Part shown: positions 20,383-25,001 of the stretch, in pieces | Layout: the number at the start of each line of letters is the position of its first letter | Numbering within the stretch: position 1 is the stretch's first letter | Assembly: GCA_003956705.1 (NCBI GenBank) | Contig: QZCP01000520.1 | Location: 1-25,001, forward strand | Origin: Brevipalpus yothersi | Taxonomy: Eukaryota > Arthropoda > Arachnida > Trombidiformes > Tenuipalpidae | Direction: 5' to 3' | DNA: 25,001 bases | Program-made: the position numbers and the translations under genes | The notes under the pieces: generated by a model | What the model saw: the letters and a program-made list of their open reading frames with translations, nothing else | What the model was told of the DNA's origin: nothing | Databases searched by the model: none

Positions 20383-22154
20383 GATTCCAGACTGTCTATA
20401 TAAACGTACATGTATGTATCTTCTTCATTGTACATGTATATGTATGTGTGTTGCCGCCTTTTTTCCTAAGTGTAACTGTGTGTGTGCATTGATTATCATT
20501 ATCATTCCAGTGAGAGATGAGTTTAATTAATGTTCGACCATTTCTTGGGTGCATTTAAGAACAAAAGTCCGACAACTTATGGGTGGATCATTTCGTTACC
20601 ATTGTTCTTGCTTTTTTTTGTCATCGAGCATGTTGACCATTGCATAGAGAATGAGAAAGAGAGAAGAGGTAGAGACAATGAAAAAATTTGGATGCAAAAT
20701 GTATTTGCATAAATACATATGAGACAATATGGGAGAGGGGTATTTTATCGAAGTATAATTAATCGTTTTAATGGTGTACTTATTGAAGTTCGTTGGCTAT
20801 GGAGAATCCATCGTTTCGGAAAGGATTTCGAATGCTAACTAATAGCGAGAATCGAATATGGAGTAGCTCAATTGTTACATTGTGTGTAGTGATTTACATT
20901 CGATTGGATATATCAGAATCGAAGTTAGTTCCAAATGCATACTCATTTAACCAGTATGAAATCAAGAAATCTGATGCAGGTGATTTGAATTGTTGAAAGA
21001 GAGAGGGTATTGAAAAGCTTTTGATCAAGATTCATTGAACTATATTCGAGTTCATGGTGTTTTTTTGATTTAGGGTGTATTTTCCGGTTAAAAGAATCTT
21101 TCCATCTGTGAAAAAATTCTGAAAACAATTTGATTGAGCCATAGATAATTCTTGGCAGGTTCGTTTTTTTATATACACATATATTAACCAGATGGCTAAT
21201 TGTTGGCAGCTGAAAGTTACCTGTCAATGAATCTCTACTGTGTCCTGAATCATCTGTATGGGGCTTGTCCCTTTTTTTCGGGGATCCTTTTTATTGGAAT
21301 ATATTTTTTTCCATCTATCTGTCTCTCTCTCCCTGTTTCTCCTTGATCCTTACTCTTCAAGATTCGCATGAAATGTTTTCCATGAGGATGATAGCCGCTT
21401 GATTGAGTTTGACCAACTTTAGCTGCCAATTATTCTTCACTTTTTCTTTTTTTCTAATTATTCTGCACCGATAACTGTTTTCATTTCTTTTTTTTCTTTC
21501 TCTCTATCTGATTCTTTCTTTATTTCCTATTGTCAAAATTCGATCAAAGCTGTTTCGATGATCTATTTGCATCTTGAGGTAAGAAAAAAAGGGGCAAAAT
21601 ACAGACTGTACATCAAACAATTCCAATGAATAAAAGGGTTTTCTTTCATTACATTTGAAAGAGAGGAACAAAAATCATCTCAACTATGTTTCATTGTTTT
21701 GATTGTCAATCAATTACACATGTTGTGTGATCTCAATTTTATATAGTGAGTATTTTGGTGACTTTATCTGATCTTTCATGTTCCCATCTTATGTACACAC
21801 GATCGAAAGAGTATTCCTCTTCATCTTACACGATGAAAACTTCGATACAAGACTATTGATTATAAAACTGATCAAGTTTTACAGTTATATAACAGTACAA
21901 AGCCTCCTCTGATCTGATAAAACCTCAATAAGCACTCTTCGAATAATAAACAGAATGTTCAAATGGATATTCTTTTTCACACCTTAATTGAGTACAAACA
22001 ACTGTTGCCTGTTATTGGATCTAAAATAACAATAGCTCTCCGTTCTGATCATCATTGACAGCTCTCATCATTTTTATACCAGACAATTTTAGCAAATGGA
22101 TCAGAAAAAAAAAATTCAGAAAAACAATCAATATCGAGTCATCAAACTCAATTG
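20383..22154. other. Gene-poor stretch
   Basis: AT-rich, with T-rich runs near 21260-21310 and 21430-21500. The open frames at 20530, 20793 and 20943-21227 show no family resemblance or convincing splice context, so I list none as genes. Confidence 0.5.
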
Positions 22155-22289
22155 TCACATGATTAGCAGAAAATGAGTGCTATACACAAGCCCATCGATT
22201 ACGAGCTTGACCATGCTTATGTACTCCGGTCTATATTCGAGGCTCAGGAATTTCGATTCTGTGAAATTGAGCCCCTCAAATTCTGACAT
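22155..22289 (-). other. Unidentified short ORF, 44 codons
   Basis: Minus-strand ORF starting at the ATG at 22289. It encodes a polar acidic start (MSEFEGLNFTESKF), then YRPEYISMVKLVIDGLVYS and a hydrophobic end. The second half resembles the start of a MARVEL-type first membrane helix (KLVxDGLVY), which would make this a first coding exon of a gene divergent from ferritin. No clear donor or downstream exon was found, so this is tentative. Confidence 0.25.
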
Positions 22290-22450
22290 GTTAACATTCC
22301 TGCAATTACTGTTCTCTATAGAAAATTCTATGAAAAATAACTCTTCCTTCCCACTTGAGATGGCTGGAATAATCTAGATACAAATCTACCTCTTTCGTAA
22401 CATTGATGATAAAATTGAATAGAGATTGTCACCATGCAATTGAGGAAGGG

Positions 22451-22457
22451 TATAAAA
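22451..22457 (+). promoter_or_regulatory. TATA box of the ferritin gene
   Basis: TATAAAA about 30 nt upstream of a TCATCATT initiator-like sequence near 22481. It is the clearest core promoter in the window. Confidence 0.65.
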
Positions 22458-22566
22458 TGTCTGCTTTCTGTTGCTTGTTCATCATTCGTTTGTCTCTCTT
22501 CTCTTCTCTTCGTTCAACTTCACTTTCGTTTTACCTCTCTTTTCCACTTGGTATTGTGGTTCCCAG

Positions 22567-22583
22567 CGTCGACAGTGTTTGAC
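22567..22583 (+). promoter_or_regulatory. Iron-responsive element (IRE) in ferritin 5' UTR
   Basis: The loop is CAGTGT (22573-22578), closed by a 5-bp stem GTCGA/TTGAC (22568-22572 with 22579-22583; one G-U pair), with the unpaired C at 22567 on the 5' side. This is the consensus upper hairpin bound by IRP, which blocks ferritin translation when iron is low. The lower stem pairs poorly by eye (CCC near 22562 could meet GGG near 22591). It lies about 115 nt before the ATG and about 85 nt after the predicted start of transcription. Confidence 0.85.
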
Positions 22584-22697
22584 CAAACTACGGGCCAAGT
22601 TTTGCCGAAATTTTCTCTTCTTCATCTATCGACTTTTTCGATTACTTCCATATTGTGGTTCTGAATTTACGCTGAAAATCGTATACGTCCCATCAAA

Positions 22698-23550
22698 ATG
22701 TCGAGACCAGTCAGTCAATGTCGCCAAAATTATCATGCCGAAACCGAAGCTGCTGTTAACAAGCAGATCAATATGGAATTGTATGCTTCGTACGTTTATC
22801 TTTCGATGGTAAGTTAGCTGCTCAATATCTTTGGACTGAAGCTTTCATCGAAATTTTATCATGTTCCGATTTTCAATCTTGCAAATTAATTAATCGCAAT
22901 GCGATCGTTTCCTCTGCAGTCTTATCATTTCGATCGAGATGACGTTGCTCTTAATGGATTCTCAAAGTACTTCAAGAAAGCATCTGATGAGGAGCGTGAA
23001 CATGCACAGAAACTAATGAAACTCCAGAATCAACGTGGAGGTCGAATTGTTCTCCAGGACATCAAGAAGCCCGGTCGAGACTCATGGGACTCTGGACTAC
23101 ATGCTATGGAAGCAGCATTGGATTTGGAAAAGACTGTCAATCAATCGCTCCTAGACCTTCACGCTCTGGCTTCTACTCATAGTGATGCTCAGGTAACTAC
23201 TTATTATTCATGATCATCTCTCTTCCATTCTGGGTGAGATTATGAAATATGGAATTCTTGTTTCTTATTGATTTAAACATTTTTATGCAAAATGACATGG
23301 AAAATTGTTATTCTGATCGCTATTCTTTCTTATCTTGATACAAACGTTAATCTGAACCTTTTTCTTTAATTCTTTTTCCATCTCTTTTCTTCATTAGTTC
23401 TGCGATTTTATCGAGTCTCACTTCTTAACTGAACAAGTTGAGGCTATCAAACAGCTCGGAGACTACATCACTAATCTTCGCCGAGTTGGTGCTGGTTTGG
23501 GCGAATATATGTTTGACAAAGAAACCCTCCATGGTGGCGAATCTTCATAA
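22698..23550 (+). CDS. FTH: Ferritin heavy chain, cytosolic
   Basis: Exons 22698-22808, 22920-23192 and 23398-23550 give 178 residues. All ferroxidase residues are present at the standard positions: Glu27, Tyr34, Glu61/Glu62, His65, Glu107 and Gln141 (in EQV). The protein should assemble into a 24-subunit shell that oxidises Fe(II) and stores it as mineral. There is no signal peptide, so it is the cytosolic form and not the secreted arthropod type. Translation is likely iron-controlled through the IRE at 22567. Phase-0 introns follow YLSM and the DAQ codon. The terminal exon is the source-type sequence for two antisense relics near 7.1 and 9.3 kb. The ATG at 22698 (CAAAATG) is the first in frame after the IRE. 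Confidence 0.97.
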
Positions 23551-23693
23551 GGCAAGATGTCCTGCCAACTCATGCCAGATCCATTGCTGTCACCAATGAT
23601 GATAGTCAACGTGGAAAAGATGAAATTTGATTTGATTTGCAATCATCTTCATTCTGGCAAGAGAAAGAAAAAATGAAATATTATTCCTGATGA

Positions 23694-23699
23694 AATAAA
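23694..23699 (+). terminator. Ferritin polyadenylation signal
   Basis: AATAAA 144 nt after the ferritin stop codon. Confidence 0.75.
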
Positions 23700-24453
23700 T
23701 GAATTGAAAGAGAATTATTGAATATTTGTCTTCTTATTTTGCTTATTTTTCGGAATCTTGAGGTGGAAATTTGAGATTGTCGAGAACATGGAGATGGATT
23801 CCAATCGATAAAATTTTGAACAGAGCTGTGTGAAAAATTTTCTGAGATGAATCTGATTCATTAGTGTCTTAAACAACTTTCTCTCCAGTCATATGATTCA
23901 GCTACACACACACTTGAATCTGCACTCTTATATTATTATCATATGAGATCTAGTAGCTGATAGCATGAGACCGACACTTCCGTGGCTTTGATGAAGTATT
24001 TCGTTTACGAGTGGCAATAGTAAGAAAAGTTATTTGATACTACAATTAGCCAATTGAGACTATCATGATGAATCTCAAGTGATATTAGCTTCCAACACAC
24101 ATGCAATATCATCATACCAGACTAATTGTACTAATTTGGTAAGTATATAGCTAACGGTAGTGCTCGGCCCTTTGAATCTTATCTTTCTTTATCACCTAGA
24201 CACTTGTATTGAGAATCTGAAGATTCGAATAGTGTGTGATGAACTCAAGAAAAGTATCGTTTGATAAGTCCACACTACATTCCATATTGGTTTCTTTTAA
24301 TTCCAGGGCCAAGAATATTTTATTTTATCTTTGAGATCAGATGAATACTGCTATTCAAAGGAAGAAATTTTTTTTACCTCGAAATGGTGATAATAAAAAT
24401 AATAATAATTCACAATCCAACAGAAAATTTGAAATGTACCAACAGTGTATACT
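23700..24453. other. Spacer right of ferritin
   Basis: AT-rich; no gene or notable repeat that I can support. Confidence 0.5.
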
Positions 24454-24459
24454 TTTATT
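24454..24459 (-). terminator. Possible polyadenylation signal
   Basis: AATAAA on the minus strand about 85 nt beyond the stop of the putative last exon at 24543-24849, which supports that exon. Confidence 0.45.
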
Positions 24460-24542
24460 TATGCCAATATTTTTAGAGGCAGTTACACACGTTAACGAAA
24501 AAAAGTTAATAAAATTAGTTGAGTGCAAAAATGTTGTTGTCT

Positions 24543-24849
24543 TCAATATATGTCCTTGACAGTTTGATGAACTAAGAAACGAAACTCATCGTAAGTGGCA
24601 ATTGAGAAGATGGCACACATACAATTTTCACTAAACTGATAAGTGGACAAACCAGGAGACTTGATACCCATCAAAATAACACTCATACACATGCATACAC
24701 AGTTATATTTATGTGGAAAAATTTCAACAGCCAATTCTGCTTCCAAATCATCTGTTTTTGACAATATTTTTCTTCTATCCAGAAACACATAAATTCCCTC
24801 GACTGTTATCACATCATCGTTTGATGCAGTTAGAATGCAATTTTTTTCA
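24543..24849 (-). CDS. Last exon of an unidentified gene
   Basis: On the minus strand an acceptor (ATTTTTTACAG at 24860-24850) opens a 101-codon frame to a TGA at 24543. The peptide is protein-like: NCILTASNDDVITVEGIYVF, an acidic helix-like part (TDDLEAELAVEIF), a Cys-rich patch (CVCMCM), then YQFSENCMCAIF and a charged end (RFLVHQTVKDIY). I do not recognise the family. The Cys-rich patch falls in TGTGTATGCATG-like sequence and could hide a small unannotated intron. The first exons would lie beyond the right edge, past the GA repeat. Confidence 0.45.
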
Positions 24850-24924
24850 CTGTAAAAAATCGCTTTATTTTACATTTTGACTTGAATTTCTCTCTCCCTT
24901 CAAAACTATCAATACTGTGAGGGG

Positions 24925-24929
24925 AAGAG

Positions 24930-25001
<72 letters not shown>
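24925..25001. repeat. (GA)n/(GAAA)n microsatellite at window edge
   Basis: GAAA units followed by an uninterrupted GA tract that runs off the window. Confidence 0.95.

Noticed and set aside
20793..20996. 67-codon plus-strand open frame beginning MAMENPSF
   Set aside because: Plausible-looking peptide, but no family match, no splice context and no promoter signal that I can support.
1..25001. Transposons, CRISPR arrays, tRNA or rRNA genes
   Set aside because: I saw no terminal repeats with a transposase or reverse transcriptase frame, no spaced repeats and no recognisable tRNA or rRNA sequence.

Overview
This is an AT-rich animal nuclear window. Every recognisable gene is split by short GT-AG introns, the ferritin gene has a TATA box and an iron-responsive element, and long (GA)n/(CT)n microsatellites are scattered through it. 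The cytosolic ferritin looks chelicerate-like from memory of the family and the introns are compact, so a mite or related small arthropod is my best guess. That is inference, not proof.

Layout, left to right: (1) 261-952 (+), 3' part of a Ras-superfamily GTPase gene with a CaaX box, cut by the left edge. (2) 2173-2585 (-), a canonical two-exon SUMO gene with an intact di-glycine. (3) 3205-4698 (-), a six-exon TMEM268 homologue. (4) 6171-11504 (+), a tandem array of three diverged SUMO-like genes. The first encodes one SUMO-like domain and the other two encode two each. None keeps the di-glycine. (5) 12135-13421 (-), MOB1/Mats of the Hippo pathway, with an unusual C-terminal extension ending near a PPxY motif. 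(6) 14227-19633 (-), a three-exon clarin with large introns. (7) 20206-20382 (-), a possible 58-residue single-pass membrane protein, and 22155-22289 (-), a weak ORF. (8) 22698-23550 (+), ferritin heavy chain with its IRE. (9) 24543-24849 (-), a probable last exon of an unidentified gene that runs off the right edge.

The most notable system is the SUMO-like array. All five diverged SUMO-like domains keep the intron position of the canonical SUMO gene, so the array arose by DNA-level duplication. Where SUMO ends in ...EQSGG, the tandem proteins read EQSYF, EESFI or AESYF and continue into a roughly 55-residue module that I do not recognise (called L here). Two genes have the order S-L-S-L; the first has L-S. 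The spacers carry broken antisense copies of the ferritin last exon (7030-7150, 9193-9330) and of the MOB last exon (9959-10113). The duplicated block therefore once contained SUMO-like, ferritin and MOB sequence together. MOB survives intact at the right end of the array, and a full ferritin gene lies about 9 kb beyond it.

The genes do not form an operon. The likely functional links are SUMO biology for the left half and Hippo signalling for MOB1; clarin, TMEM268 and ferritin look like independent neighbours.
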